Below are positions 1 through 7,922 of a DNA stretch of 9,928 bases, in pieces (the stretch's first letter is position 1; every line of letters starts with the position of its first letter). The stretch comes from Burkholderiales bacterium (lineage in GTDB: Bacteria > Pseudomonadota > Gammaproteobacteria > Burkholderiales > Burkholderiaceae_C). The position numbers and the translations under genes were made by a program. The stretch is taken from contig JANXTP010000405.1 in assembly GCA_025352345.1 (NCBI GenBank), forward strand, positions 1 through 9,928, read 5' to 3'. The notes under the pieces were generated by a model, which was not told the origin of the DNA, searched no databases, and saw only the letters and a list, made by a program, of their open reading frames with translations.

Positions 1-28
1 TGATCGGCCCGAAGAACAGGGCGCTCAT
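1..28 (-). CDS. nuoK: NADH-quinone oxidoreductase subunit K, first nine codons only (partial)
   Basis: Only the start is in the window; the gene runs off the left edge. The ATG at 28-26 overlaps the nuoJ TGA stop in an ATGA arrangement, which implies translational coupling. The visible residues are MSALFFGPI. NuoK is a small three-helix membrane subunit homologous to ND4L and to MrpC-type antiporter subunits, and it carries glutamates used in the proton path; none of these can be seen here. The assignment rests mainly on position, because nuoK follows nuoJ in nearly all bacterial nuo operons. The visible residues do not obviously match the short NuoK N-terminus I know from related bacteria, so the protein may carry a short extension or the true start may lie further in. 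Confidence 0.6.
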
Positions 29-660
29 GACGGGCCTCCGGCAGCTTTCGCAGCCTCGGGGCGTTCGACGGTCGGTTGCATCTTGACCAGCCGCACCCGA
101 TCGACCTTCTTCGCCTTGACCTGGTCGGACGCGTCGGTGTGCTTGCTGTCCTTGCGCTGGCGCAAGGTCAACGCGATCGCCGCGATGATCGCGACCAGGA
201 GAATCACTGCCGCGATTTCCAGCGGGTAAAGGTACTGGGTATAGATCTCAATGCCCAGCAGTTTGGTGTTGCCGAGCTTCAGGTCACCGACATCCGGCGC
301 CGGCGCGCTGGGCAGGTTGAAGCCCGGGATCAGCACCGCCGCCATCTCCAGCGCGATGACCAGACCAACCAGCCCCGCCACCGGCGCGTGCTTCCAGAAG
401 CCCTTACGCAGCGTGTCGACATTGATGTCGAGCATCATCACGACGAACAGGAACAGCACCATCACTGCACCGACATAGACCAGGATCAGCGCGATCGACA
501 GGAACTCGGCGCGCAGCAGCATCCACACGCAGGCAGCAGAGAAGAACGCGAGCACCAGAAACAGCGCCGCATATACCGGGCTGCGCGCGGTGATGACTCG
601 GAAGCCCGCGAACAGCAGCACAGCAGAGAAGAGATAAAAAAGCGCAGGGGTCGTGATCAT
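25..660 (-). CDS. nuoJ: NADH-quinone oxidoreductase subunit J (membrane subunit)
   Basis: NuoJ (ND6 homologue) is a membrane subunit of complex I next to NuoA, NuoH and NuoK, and takes part in coupling quinone reduction to proton movement. The product is 211 residues with about five hydrophobic segments: roughly 3-22, 28-48, 53-78, 92-112 and 146-166. The third contains the conserved Tyr-Val-Gly-Ala-Val-Met-Val-Leu-Phe stretch (62-70) that forms the pi-bulge helix in known structures. The tail after about residue 168 is charged, rich in Lys and Asp, and probably cytoplasmic. I chose the ATG at 660 because MITTPALFYLF matches the usual NuoJ start; an upstream in-frame TTG at 693 would add eleven polar residues. 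No clear Shine-Dalgarno sequence precedes the ATG, which suggests coupling from upstream. The stop overlaps nuoK by four bases. Confidence 0.95.
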   Translation of the reverse strand: MITTPALFYLFSAVLLFAGFRVITARSPVYAALFLVLAFFSAACVWMLLRAEFLSIALILVYVGAVMVLFLFVVMMLDINVDTLRKGFWKHAPVAGLVGLVIALEMAAVLIPGFNLPSAPAPDVGDLKLGNTKLLGIEIYTQYLYPLEIAAVILLVAIIAAIALTLRQRKDSKHTDASDQVKAKKVDRVRLVKMQPTVERPEAAKAAGGPS

Positions 661-737
661 GGGGTCTTGGGGCTCGTCGTCGATCCGCTGCAAACCAACG
701 CATCAGGCGAGCGGCACTCGAAGGAGAAAGCGGCCAT
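657..737 (-). other. Candidate 26-codon mini-ORF bridging nuoI and nuoJ
   Basis: This reading frame is too short to call confidently as a gene. It starts at ATG 737-735, nine bases after the nuoI stop, and ends at TGA 659-657, overlapping the nuoJ ATG as ATGA, the same arrangement as nuoJ/nuoK. A GGTGAG stretch overlapping the nuoI stop lies eight bases before its ATG and could act as a ribosome binding site. The product would be a 26-residue peptide with Cys at 8 and 16, Ser- and Thr-rich at the C-terminal end, with no membrane segment. About three quarters of third codon positions are G or C, which in this GC-rich DNA is not proof of coding. It may carry ribosomes across an otherwise untranslated gap, or be chance. 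I recognise no family. Confidence 0.25.
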
Positions 738-746
738 CAGGCACTC

Positions 747-1244
747 TCACCGGTAGCGAGCGTCGGCCTCCTTGTTGGCTGCGATTTCGGGTTCATAGCG
801 ATCACCGATCGCCAACAGCATGTCCTTGGTGAAATACAGGTCGCCGCGTTTCTCGCCGTGGTATTCGAAGATGTGGGTCTCGACGATCGAATCGACCGGA
901 CAGCTTTCCTCGCAGAAGCCGCAGAAGATGCACTTGGTCAGGTCGATGTCGTAGCGAGTGGTGCGGCGTGAGCCGTCGTCGCGCACCTCGCTCTCGATCG
1001 TGATCGCCAGTGCCGGGCACACCGCTTCGCACAACTTGCAGGCGATGCAGCGCTCCTCGCCGTTCTCGTAGCGTCGCAGCGCATGCAGGCCGCGAAAGCG
1101 CGGGCTCTGCGGCGTTTTTTCTTCCGGGAACTGCACGGTGATCGTGCGCTGGAAGAAGTGACGCCCGGTGAGTTTGAAACCCTTCAGCAGTTCGAGCAGC
1201 AGGAAGCTCGACACAAAATCCTTGATCGAAGTGGCAGTGGTCAT
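747..1244 (-). CDS. nuoI: NADH-quinone oxidoreductase subunit I (two 4Fe-4S clusters)
   Basis: NuoI (TYKY homologue) is an 8-iron ferredoxin-like subunit that passes electrons through clusters N6a and N6b from NuoG towards N2 in NuoB. The product is 165 residues. Two CxxCxxCxxxCP motifs are intact: Cys66, 69, 72, 76 and Cys105, 108, 111, 115. The first eight-iron-type motif sits in ERCIACKLCEAVCP and the second in KCIFCGFCEESCP, both canonical. The N-terminal amphipathic stretch (about 8-30) is the part that lies along the membrane surface in known structures. The ATG at 1244 is chosen because MTTATSIKDF is a typical betaproteobacterial NuoI start. It is separated from nuoH by 80 bases, unusual for this operon, and the bases just before the ATG lie in an inverted repeat with only a weak Shine-Dalgarno match. 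Confidence 0.97.
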   Translation of the reverse strand: MTTATSIKDFVSSFLLLELLKGFKLTGRHFFQRTITVQFPEEKTPQSPRFRGLHALRRYENGEERCIACKLCEAVCPALAITIESEVRDDGSRRTTRYDIDLTKCIFCGFCEESCPVDSIVETHIFEYHGEKRGDLYFTKDMLLAIGDRYEPEIAANKEADARYR

Positions 1245-1277
1245 GTCAGTGTCGCCCGGCCGCCCGAAGGCACTGAC
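1245..1277 (-). promoter_or_regulatory. nuoI: Inverted repeat covering the nuoI ribosome-binding region
   Basis: On the minus strand GTCAGTG (1277-1271) pairs perfectly with CACTGAC (1251-1245), giving a 7-bp stem with a GC-rich loop of 19 bases that could fold further. The 3' arm touches the nuoI ATG. The weak Shine-Dalgarno-like GGGCGAC lies in the loop and stem, so folding could limit free initiation at nuoI. The 5' arm can alternatively pair, as AGTG, with CACT on the far side of the neighbouring 1280-1293 hairpin. Regulation is inferred from sequence only. Confidence 0.35.
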
Positions 1278-1323
1278 GCGCCCCTCGGGGGGCAGTGAAT
1301 GAAATGAGCGTGGGGGCTGTCAT
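1246..1323 (-). other. Candidate 25-codon mini-ORF inside the nuoH-nuoI repeat element
   Basis: An ATG at 1323-1321 follows the nuoH TGA stop after a single C. The frame stays open for 25 sense codons and stops at TGA 1248-1246, which is followed by a single C and then the nuoI ATG. The frame therefore joins nuoH and nuoI through two identical TGA-C-ATG junctions. The predicted peptide begins MTAPTLISF and is Arg- and Ala-rich towards its end. This geometry follows from the 79-base spacing of the two direct repeats. It could allow ribosomes to terminate and restart into nuoI. There is no independent evidence that the peptide is made or functional. Confidence 0.2.
1280..1293. repeat. Short perfect hairpin in the nuoH-nuoI gap
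   Basis: GCCCC and GGGGC arms of 5 bp enclose a 4-base loop. There is no following T-run on the minus strand, so it does not look like an intrinsic terminator within the operon. It could stabilise an mRNA end or simply be part of the repeat element. Confidence 0.45.
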
Positions 1324-1324
1324 G

Positions 1325-2425
1325 TCAGGCCTTCCAGATGTTCCATGGGGATTCGATCCACAGGCCCACGACGACCAGCCAGATCAGCGTCAGCGGGATG
1401 AAGATCTTCCAGCCCAGACGCATGATCTGGTCATAGCGGTAGCGCGGAAAGCTCGCGCGCACCCACAAGAACAGCGTGCACATCGCAAAGGTCTTGCCGA
1501 ACAGCCAGAACCAGTTCCAGAACCACATCGTCTGCACGATCCAGTCGGGTGTGCTCACGCCCAGTGCCGAGAACGAGATCGGCGACATCCAGCCGCCGAG
1601 GAACATCACGCAGGCCAGCGTCGAGACCAGGATGATGTTGGCGTACTCGGCCAGGAAGAAAATGGCGAATCCCATGCCCGAGTACTCGACCATGTGTCCC
1701 GCGACGATTTCCGATTCGCCTTCGACCACGTCGAACGGATGGCGGTTGGTCTCGGCGATGCCGGCAATCACATAAACGACGAAGATCGGAAACAGCGGCA
1801 GCCAGTTCCAGCTGAGGAAAGTGACGCCCCGGTCGGCGAACAGGCCGCGGCCTTGCGACAGCACGATCTCGGTCATGTTCAGGCTGGCCGACACCATCAG
1901 CACGACGACCAGCGCGAAGCCCATCGCGATCTCGTAGCTGACCATCTGGGCCGAGGCGCGCAACGCGCCGAGGAAGGCGTATTTCGAGTTCGAGGCCCAA
2001 CCGGCAATGATCACGCCGTAAACCTCCATCGAGGTGACGGCCATCAGGAACAGCAGGCCGGCATTGATGTTGGCCAAGGCGGCTTCGGGGCCGAAAGGCA
2101 CCACTGCCCAGGCGGCCAGCGCCGGCATGATGGTCATCACCGGGCCGAGAAAAAACAGCCCCTTGTTGGCGGCAGCCGGAACGATGATTTCCTTGAACAG
2201 CAACTTCAGGGCATCGGCCACCGGCTGCAGCAGGCCGAACGGGCCGACCCGGTTCGGGCCGGGGCGCACCTGGGTGAAGGCAATCGCCTTGCGCTCCCAC
2301 AAGGTCAGGTAGGCGACGCAGAGCATCAACGGGACGACCAGCGCGAAGATCTTGATCAGCGACCAGGCGACCGGCCAAGCGCCGCCCAGCAAGGAGGTGC
2401 CAACGGTGTGGACGGTATCGAACAT
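1325..2425 (-). CDS. nuoH: NADH-quinone oxidoreductase subunit H (quinone-site membrane subunit)
   Basis: NuoH (ND1 homologue) anchors the hydrophilic arm and forms, with NuoB and NuoD, the ubiquinone chamber and the start of the proton channel. The product is 366 residues with about eight or nine hydrophobic helices. Family signatures are present: LWERK at 42-46, QVRPGPNRVGPFGLLQPVAD at 52-71, IAETNR with PFD at 223-232, and EGESEIVAGHMVEYSG at 235-250, whose acidic residues line the quinone/proton path. The C-terminal FPRYRYDQIMRLGWK (326-340) is also typical. The start MFDTVHTVG at 2425 fits the family and lies eight bases after the nuoG stop, with AAGGG a little upstream as a possible binding site. 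His229 sits in the NRxPFD motif, where I recall a different residue in relatives; this is a minor variation. Confidence 0.97.
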   Translation of the reverse strand: MFDTVHTVGTSLLGGAWPVAWSLIKIFALVVPLMLCVAYLTLWERKAIAFTQVRPGPNRVGPFGLLQPVADALKLLFKEIIVPAAANKGLFFLGPVMTIMPALAAWAVVPFGPEAALANINAGLLFLMAVTSMEVYGVIIAGWASNSKYAFLGALRASAQMVSYEIAMGFALVVVLMVSASLNMTEIVLSQGRGLFADRGVTFLSWNWLPLFPIFVVYVIAGIAETNRHPFDVVEGESEIVAGHMVEYSGMGFAIFFLAEYANIILVSTLACVMFLGGWMSPISFSALGVSTPDWIVQTMWFWNWFWLFGKTFAMCTLFLWVRASFPRYRYDQIMRLGWKIFIPLTLIWLVVVGLWIESPWNIWKA

Positions 2426-2433
2426 GGCTAGTC

Positions 2434-4764
2434 TCAGCCCTTGAGGACAGGGGTGAGGGAAATGGCGCCGAACATCGCGCCGAGCGTTCGGGTGTGTGCG
2501 GTGCCTGACGACACGCGCACGGTGTTCACGGCCAGCGTGTCGTCCAGGCGGGCCGGCAGATCGGCCGTGGCCAGGCCTTGCGACACCCGCACTGCGTCAC
2601 CGTCGTGCAGTCCGAGTTGCGCCCACAGCGCAGCCGGGATGCCGACCCACGGGGCCCGGGCATCAGCGGTCAGCTGCAACGATGTGGCACGGCGCACCAG
2701 CGGGTCGGTTTCGTAGATCGGCACGTCGGCAATCCGTTCCAGGCCAGCGGGCGGTGCTGCGCTGACGACGACCGGCGCATCGACGTGGTTGTTCAAACGG
2801 GCCGGGATGGCCGCCACATCGCCCAGCGCTTCGGTGCGCACGTCTTCAGACGTCTCGAAATCGAAGCCCGGCACGTTTAGCATGTTGCCCAGCACGCGCA
2901 GCACCTTCCAGGCCGGACGGGTCTCGCCCATCGGCTTGACGACGCCATGGAAGCTTTGCACACGGCCTTCGGCATTGACGAAGGTGCCCGAGGTTTCGGT
3001 GAAGGGCGCGACCGGCAGCAGCACGTCGGCGCAGTCCAAGGAGGCGTCGCGGAACGAGGTCAGCGCAACGACCATTTCGGCGCCTTGCAGTGCGGCCACC
3101 GCGGCGGCCGGGTTGGCGCCATCGCGGTCGGGCTCGACGTTCAGCAGCAGGCAGGCCTTCAGCGCACCACCGAGCATTTGCGCCGCGTTCAGACCGCCGG
3201 CAGCCGGCTGCGCACCGACGAGCTGGGCACCGACGGTGTTCGCATCCGCCGTCAGATCGCCGACCGACGCCCCGGTCTGCTCGCCGATCCACTGCGCCAG
3301 CATCATCAGGCTGGCGGCAGCAGGATGCTGAACAGCCGCGTTGCCGAGCAGGATGGCCTTGCGTTCGCCAGTCAGCAACGACGCGGCGATGGCCTTCGCC
3401 TGCGCTGAGGGTTCCACACCAGCAACTGGTGGCGCAACGTCCTTCGTCACCGCCACTGCGGCAGCGATCTCGGCCAGGGCGGACACCCACCCGCTCGGGG
3501 CTGCGGTCAGCGTGGTGGTGACCGGCATCAGCCAGTCGTCATGCACCGCGTGCAGGCTGTGGATGCGCGCGCCACGGCGAGCCGCCTGTCGCAGGCGCTG
3601 CGCGAACAGCGGGTGGTCCTTGCGCAGGAACGAACCGACGACCAGCACGCGCTGCAGCGTGGACAGCGACGCGATCGAGGTGCCCAGCCAGCGCACGCCC
3701 TGGCGGTGCACCGAGAAGTCCGACTGCCGCAGACGGTGGTCGATGTTGTCGCTGCCCACTCCGCGCACCAGCTTGGCCAGCAGGTGCAGTTCCTCGACGG
3801 TGCTGTGCGTCGAACCCAGCGCCCCGATGCTGGCGGCGCCGTGGTCGGCCTTGATCTGTGCGAGGCCATTGGTGACGTATTGCAGCGCCGTCGTCCAGTC
3901 GACCGATTTCCAGTCACCGCCCTGCTTGATCATCGGTGTCGTCAGACGCAATTCGCTGTTGACGGCCTCGTACGAGAAACGATCGCGGTCGGCGATCCAG
4001 CATTCATTGACGTTTTCGTTTTCCAGCGGCACGACGCGCATCACCTTGCCCGACTTGACCTGAACGATCAGGTTGGCACCGGTGCTGTCGTGCGGCGACA
4101 CCGACTTGCGACGCGACAGCTCCCAGGTGCGGGCGCTGTAGCGGAACGGCTTGCTGGTCAGCGCGCCGACCGGGCAGACGTCGATCATGTTGCCCGACAG
4201 CTCGGAATCGATGGTGTCACCGACGACCGTGGTGATCTCGGAGTGCTCGCCGCGGTGGATCATGCCCAGTTCCATCACGCCGGCCACCTCCTGGCCGAAG
4301 CGCACGCAGCGGGTGCAGTGAATGCAGCGGCTCATCTCCTCCATCGAGATCAGCGGGCCGACGTCCTTGTGAAAGACGACGCGCTTTTCCTCGTGGTAGC
4401 GCGAGGCCGAGCCGCCGTAGCCCACCGCCAGATCCTGCAACTGGCATTCGCCGCCCTGGTCGCAGATCGGGCAGTCCAGCGGGTGGTTGATGAGCAGGAA
4501 CTCCATCACCCCCTTGTGCGCCTGCAGCGCCTTGGCGCTCTTGGTGCGCACGATCATGCCCTGCGTCACCGGGGTCGCACAGGCCGGCATCGGCTTCGGC
4601 GCCTTCTCGACATCGACCAGGCACATGCGACAGTTCGCCGCAATGCTCAGCTTCTTGTGATAGCAAAAGTGCGGGATGTAGGTTCCGAGCTTGTCGGCGG
4701 CATGCATCACCATGCTGCCCTCGACAACCTCGACCTTCTGACCGTCAAGCTGGATTTCAATCAT
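2434..4764 (-). CDS. nuoG: NADH-quinone oxidoreductase subunit G (iron-sulfur subunit, molybdopterin-oxidoreductase fold)
   Basis: NuoG (75-kDa subunit homologue) carries electrons from NuoF to NuoI. The product is 776 residues. A 2Fe-2S ferredoxin domain (about 1-80) has the N1b ligands Cys34, 45, 48 and 62. The N5 ligands are His94, Cys98, 101 and 107, and the N4 ligands Cys147, 150, 153 and 197. A molybdopterin-oxidoreductase-like region fills the rest, which in this family no longer binds molybdenum. The CxxCxxxC motif for the extra N7 cluster, expected soon after residue 220, is absent, as in the mitochondrial-type branch. The ATG at 4764 (MIEIQLDGQKVEVVEG) is preferred over an in-frame TTG at 4812 that would overlap nuoF and add sixteen basic residues. 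It lies 23 bases after the nuoF stop. Confidence 0.97.
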   Translation of the reverse strand: MIEIQLDGQKVEVVEGSMVMHAADKLGTYIPHFCYHKKLSIAANCRMCLVDVEKAPKPMPACATPVTQGMIVRTKSAKALQAHKGVMEFLLINHPLDCPICDQGGECQLQDLAVGYGGSASRYHEEKRVVFHKDVGPLISMEEMSRCIHCTRCVRFGQEVAGVMELGMIHRGEHSEITTVVGDTIDSELSGNMIDVCPVGALTSKPFRYSARTWELSRRKSVSPHDSTGANLIVQVKSGKVMRVVPLENENVNECWIADRDRFSYEAVNSELRLTTPMIKQGGDWKSVDWTTALQYVTNGLAQIKADHGAASIGALGSTHSTVEELHLLAKLVRGVGSDNIDHRLRQSDFSVHRQGVRWLGTSIASLSTLQRVLVVGSFLRKDHPLFAQRLRQAARRGARIHSLHAVHDDWLMPVTTTLTAAPSGWVSALAEIAAAVAVTKDVAPPVAGVEPSAQAKAIAASLLTGERKAILLGNAAVQHPAAASLMMLAQWIGEQTGASVGDLTADANTVGAQLVGAQPAAGGLNAAQMLGGALKACLLLNVEPDRDGANPAAAVAALQGAEMVVALTSFRDASLDCADVLLPVAPFTETSGTFVNAEGRVQSFHGVVKPMGETRPAWKVLRVLGNMLNVPGFDFETSEDVRTEALGDVAAIPARLNNHVDAPVVVSAAPPAGLERIADVPIYETDPLVRRATSLQLTADARAPWVGIPAALWAQLGLHDGDAVRVSQGLATADLPARLDDTLAVNTVRVSSGTAHTRTLGAMFGAISLTPVLKG

Positions 4765-4787
4765 GGCAAGGGGTACGGTCCGTCGAC

Positions 4788-6131
<1,344 letters not shown>

Positions 6132-6149
6132 GGCAGGCCCCTGGACGAC

Positions 6150-6671
6150 TCAGCGGGACACGTCGGGTTGCGACTTGAGAACATCCACCAACGCGTCCAG
6201 CCGCTGGTGGGTCATGAAGCTGCACATCGTGCGGTCGTTGACCAACAGCACCGGTGCATCGGCGCAGGCGCCCAAGCACTCGCTTTGCTGCAGCGTGATC
6301 AGACCGTCGGCGCTGGTGCCGCCTTCTTCAATGCCCAGCTTACGGCACAGGTGCTCCAGTGCCTTTCGCCCGTCGCGCAGCTGGCACGGCAGGTTGGTGC
6401 AGACATTGATCTTGAAGCGCCCCACCGGCACCTGGTTGTACATGTTGTAGAACGTGGTGACCTCGTGCACCGCGATCGGCGGCATGCCCAGATAGTCGGC
6501 CACGCCCTTCTCGGTGTCGGCGGACACGTAGCCCTGTTCCTGCTGCACGATCGACAGGCAGGCAATCACCGCCGACTGCTTCTGGTCGGCCGGGTACTTG
6601 GCCACCTCGAACGCGAAGCGCTCCAGCGTGGCTGCGGAAAAGAGGGAAGAAGCTTGCGCGGATTCGCTCAC
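6150..6671 (-). CDS. nuoE: NADH-quinone oxidoreductase subunit E (2Fe-2S, GTG start)
   Basis: NuoE (24-kDa homologue) has a thioredoxin-like fold carrying 2Fe-2S cluster N1a next to the FMN site of NuoF. The product is 173 residues. Ligands are Cys91 and Cys96 (VCTNLPC) and Cys132 and Cys136 (ECLGAC), all in the normal spacing. The N-terminal helical region contains the usual YPADQKQSAVIACLSIVQQE (26-45) and the VTTFYNMY segment (71-78). The start is GTG at 6671, overlapping the nuoD TGA by four bases (GTGA). A strong GGAGAG sequence eight bases upstream, inside the end of nuoD, supports this start. Translation is therefore probably coupled to nuoD. Confidence 0.97.
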   Translation of the reverse strand: MSESAQASSLFSAATLERFAFEVAKYPADQKQSAVIACLSIVQQEQGYVSADTEKGVADYLGMPPIAVHEVTTFYNMYNQVPVGRFKINVCTNLPCQLRDGRKALEHLCRKLGIEEGGTSADGLITLQQSECLGACADAPVLLVNDRTMCSFMTHQRLDALVDVLKSQPDVSR

Positions 6672-7921
6672 CGGTCGATCTCTCCGAAAACGATGTCCAT
6701 CGTGCCGATCACCGCGACCGCGTCGGCAATCATGTGACCGCGTGCCATTTCGTCGAGCGCCGCGAGGTGCGGAAAACCCGGGGCGCGGATCTTCAGGCGG
6801 TAGGGCTTGTTCGCACCATCGCTGACGATGTAGATGCCGAACTCGCCCTTCGGATGTTCCACCGCTGCATAGGCTTCACCCAAAGGCACGTGGAAGCCTT
6901 CGGTGAACAGCTTGAAGTGGTGGATCAGCTCTTCCATGCTCGACTTCATGTCGACGCGCGACGGCGGCGCCACCTTGTGGTTCGAGGTGATGACCGGGCC
7001 TGGATTCGCTCGCAGCCAAGCCACGCATTGCTGAATCAACCGGTTCGACTGGCGCATCTCTTCAATGCGCACCAGGTAGCGGTCGTAGGTGTCGCCGTTG
7101 ACGCCCACCGGGATGTCGAAATCGAGGTACTCGTAGATGTCGTAGGGCTGCTTCTTGCGCAAATCCCATTCGATGCCCGAGCCGCGCAGCATCGGGCCGG
7201 TGAAGCCGAGGTTCAGCGCCCGTTCCGGCGACACCACGCCGATGCCGACGGTGCGCTGCTTCCAGATGCGGTTGTCGGTCAGCAGCGTTTCGTAGTCGTC
7301 GACACACTTCGGGAAGCGCTTCGTGAAGTCGTCGATGAAGTCGAGCAGCGTGCCATGGCGGTTGTCGTTCAGCGCCGACATCACCTTGGCGTTGCGCACC
7401 TTCGAGGCCTTGTACTGCGGCATCGTGTCGGGCAGGTCGCGATAGACGCCGCCCGGCCGGATGTAGGCGGCGTGCATGCGCGCGCCCGAGGCGGCCTCGT
7501 ACATGTCGAACAGGTCTTCGCGTTCGCGGAAGCAATAGATGAAGATGTTCATCGCACCGCAGTCCAGGCCGTGCGCGCCGAGCCACATCAGGTGGTTCAT
7601 CAGCCGCGTGATCTCGCTGAACATCACGCGGATGTACTGCGCGCGCACCGGCACGTCGACACCGAGCAACCGCTCGATGGCCAGGCAGTACGCATGCTCA
7701 TTGCACATCATCGACACGTAGTCGAGACGGTCCATGTAGGGCAGCGACTGGATGTAGGTCTTGCTCTCGGCGAGCTTCTCGGTCGCACGGTGCAGCAGGC
7801 CGATGTGCGGGTCGGCGCGCTGGATCACCTCGCCGTCGAGCTCGAGCACCAGGCGCAGCACACCGTGCGCCGCGGGATGCTGCGGGCCGAAGTTCAGCGT
7901 GTAGTTCTTGATGTCGGCCAT
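6668..7921 (-). CDS. nuoD: NADH-quinone oxidoreductase subunit D (49-kDa quinone-site subunit)
   Basis: NuoD (49-kDa homologue, related to the large subunit of NiFe hydrogenases) forms much of the ubiquinone-binding pocket facing cluster N2. The product is 417 residues, the normal length for a stand-alone NuoD. The motif FGPQHPAAHGVLRL at 11-24 contains the conserved quinone-site His19, and Tyr68 in MDRLDYVSMM is the expected quinone-head partner, 49 residues further on. The C-terminal half shows the conserved GVNGDTYDRYLVR and IVSDGANKPYRLKIRAPGF segments and ends in DIVFGEIDR. The ATG at 7921 (MADIKNYTLNFGPQHP) follows the nuoC stop after one base (TGA-C-ATG). An upstream in-frame start at 7951 would only overlap nuoC and add ten residues unlike the family. 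nuoC and nuoD are separate here, unlike the fused gene of enterobacteria. Confidence 0.98.
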   Translation of the reverse strand: MADIKNYTLNFGPQHPAAHGVLRLVLELDGEVIQRADPHIGLLHRATEKLAESKTYIQSLPYMDRLDYVSMMCNEHAYCLAIERLLGVDVPVRAQYIRVMFSEITRLMNHLMWLGAHGLDCGAMNIFIYCFREREDLFDMYEAASGARMHAAYIRPGGVYRDLPDTMPQYKASKVRNAKVMSALNDNRHGTLLDFIDDFTKRFPKCVDDYETLLTDNRIWKQRTVGIGVVSPERALNLGFTGPMLRGSGIEWDLRKKQPYDIYEYLDFDIPVGVNGDTYDRYLVRIEEMRQSNRLIQQCVAWLRANPGPVITSNHKVAPPSRVDMKSSMEELIHHFKLFTEGFHVPLGEAYAAVEHPKGEFGIYIVSDGANKPYRLKIRAPGFPHLAALDEMARGHMIADAVAVIGTMDIVFGEIDR

Positions 7922-7922
7922 G

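Larger units (their letters stand above)
1240..1328. repeat. GC-rich palindromic intergenic element with 10-base direct repeats, between nuoH and nuoI
   Basis: The decamer GTCATGTCAG occurs at 1240-1249 and again at 1319-1328 on the + strand, 79 bases apart. The DNA between is very GC-rich and full of short inverted repeats, including GCCCC-TCGG-GGGGC at 1280-1293. On the minus strand each copy of the direct repeat contains TGA-C-ATG: one copy holds the nuoH stop, the other the nuoI start. Deleting one repeat unit gives a nuoH/nuoI junction with one base between stop and start, exactly as seen between nuoC and nuoD. This is what insertion of a small element with target duplication, or a local duplication, would leave. 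From memory, similar GC-rich intergenic repeats with a GAGCGTGGGGGC-like end are common in some Burkholderiales genomes; I could not search for this. Confidence 0.5.

Noticed and set aside
76..756. A 226-codon + strand frame opposite nuoJ
   Set aside because: The product is very rich in Arg, Gln, His and Asp, the mirror of membrane-helix codons, which is typical of antisense to a hydrophobic protein.
1295..2431. A 378-codon + strand frame opposite nuoH
   Set aside because: Antisense shadow: the minus strand encodes a full-length NuoH with all family motifs, and the + product is polar low-complexity sequence unlike any protein I know.
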